From the NCBI GenBank assembly GCA_031308135.1, contig JAHLJT010008756.1:134494949-134558948 (forward strand): a stretch of DNA of 64,000 bases. Reading direction: 5' to 3'. Shown in pieces: positions 63,290-64,000 of the stretch. The translations under genes and the position numbers were made by a program. A model generated the notes under the pieces. The model did no database searches and was not told where the DNA came from. It worked only from the letters and a program-made list of their open reading frames with translations. Every line of letters starts with the position of its first letter. The stretch's first letter is position 1. The DNA comes from Acheta domesticus (lineage: Eukaryota; Arthropoda; Insecta; Orthoptera; Gryllidae).

Positions 63290-63560
63290 CACAGATTGCC
63301 CCCACCCCTCCTCCTGCCCTCCAGCGCCGCGCCCCCGCCCCCCGCCCCCCGCCCCCCGCCCCCCCGCCTGCCGGCGATAGAGCCGATCCCGACTGGAATC
63401 CGATACCAATTAAAGTTCTCGCGGGGAAGAAGAAGCCGTCTTGCACAGCAGCGGGCTATCGGAAACTTGGAGGCGGGCGCCGCCGCCGCCGCCCCCGCAG
63501 CCGCAGCTGCTGCGGATCCAGGCGCGTCCCGTTTCGCCGCCCTGCCCCGGCGGCCGCCCC
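63290..63560. other. C-rich then CpG-rich block
   Basis: (CCCCCGC)n at 63327-63366, then GCCGCCGCCGCC. Compositional frames only. Confidence 0.5.
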
Positions 63561-63561
63561 C

Positions 63562-63717
63562 GCATTTGGGTTTCTCTTACACTTACACTCACGCCTCGCC
63601 GCCCACCGTGCCCCGGCCGCCCCCGCATCGGGCGGAGGTGCATTTGGGTTTCTCTTACACTTACACTCACGCCTCGCCGCCCACCGTGCCCTGGCCGCCC
63701 CCGCTTCGGCTGCACTA
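63562..63717 (+). repeat. Two-copy 78-bp tandem duplication
   Basis: GCATTTGGGTTTCTCTTACA then CTTACACTCACGCCTCGCCG starts at 63562 and again at 63640. 78 bp is a multiple of three, so a plus frame reads a 26-residue repeat twice, and a third partial TTCTCTTACGCTTAC follows near 63741. No known domain. Confidence 0.85.
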
Positions 63718-63781
63718 CACTCCGGAGAATGTGGATTGTGGTTCTCTTACGCTTACTCGCAGGCCTTCTGGCTGCCGAGCC

Positions 63782-64000
63782 TAGTAGGTTCTAGTGGCTA
63801 CATACTGACATGTTTGATTGATTGCGATTCCGGACGCGTCAACTACTGAGGGCATTAGTTCCATAAGTGTGGTGCATGGTTTTGCTCGGGCGGTGGCGGT
63901 GTTCTTCGCTCGCTGGATGGCGAGATGCGGCGACCTACCGTCAGCTAGCGGGATTTCCCTCCACCAGGTATCTCCCACCAGCGAGGCATCGCCCCAGCTG
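63782..64000 (-). mobile_element. SINE family 1, 3' half (cut by window end)
   Basis: Minus strand from the edge: GGCGATGCCTCGCTGGTGGG, AGATACCTGGTGGAGGG, AGGTCGCCGCATCTCGCC, ACCACACTTATGG, AGTAGTTGACGCGTCCGGAA then TCGCAATCAATCAA tail. The head would lie beyond the window. Confidence 0.75.

Overview
This is eukaryotic nuclear DNA, most likely from an arthropod with a large genome, probably an insect. The basis is the mix of elements: an APE-endonuclease LINE, tRNA-derived SINEs, hAT, pogo-like, piggyBac-like and TA-inserting MITEs, a solo LTR and long GC-rich microsatellite blocks. There is no dense coding, no operon structure and no rRNA. I cannot name the species. Nearly every open frame in the GC-rich, trinucleotide and pyrimidine-rich tracts is a low-complexity artefact open on several frames at once.

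Layout: 1-2.2 kb is a cluster of repeats (SINE, two TA-type MITEs, a 483-bp palindromic mariner-like MITE, a pogo-like end) plus a MADF-domain-like coding fragment on the minus strand. 2.5-6.2 kb is the only clearly intact protein-coding locus: a CR1/L2-type LINE with the end of ORF1 (SGNH-esterase-like) and a full endonuclease/reverse transcriptase ORF2. The two frames are in phase and separated by one UGA. A 5'-truncated minus-strand relative of it lies at 15.9-16.4 kb. 8-13 kb holds SINE copies, a 548-bp pogo-like element, a 10-bp satellite and a perfect 96-bp inverted repeat with a hammerhead-like core. 13-28.6 kb is dominated by CpG-rich, trinucleotide and pyrimidine tracts, a degenerate reverse transcriptase at 26.2-27.1 kb and a long GC-rich minisatellite at 27.65-28.6 kb. 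29.4-41 kb carries a piggyBac-like MITE, a 1.1-kb AT-rich element with internal periodicity, paired MITEs, a 23-bp tandem array and hAT MITEs. 45.7-63.9 kb has more SINEs, a hAT element with a transposase C-terminal remnant, hAT MITEs with 8-bp target duplications, a solo LTR and a nested MITE-in-SINE.

How the parts may work together (inference): the CR1/L2-type LINE is the only visible source of retrotransposition machinery, but I cannot show that it mobilises the SINEs, whose 3' ends differ from its own. The MITE families depend on transposases not encoded here. Host coding evidence is limited to the MADF-like fragment (1.76-1.96 kb, minus) and a signal-peptide-bearing open frame (59.24-59.57 kb, minus) that could be a first coding exon. 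The most unusual observations are the in-phase UGA of the LINE, where ORF2 has no AUG upstream of its endonuclease motif I, and the 96-bp perfect palindrome.
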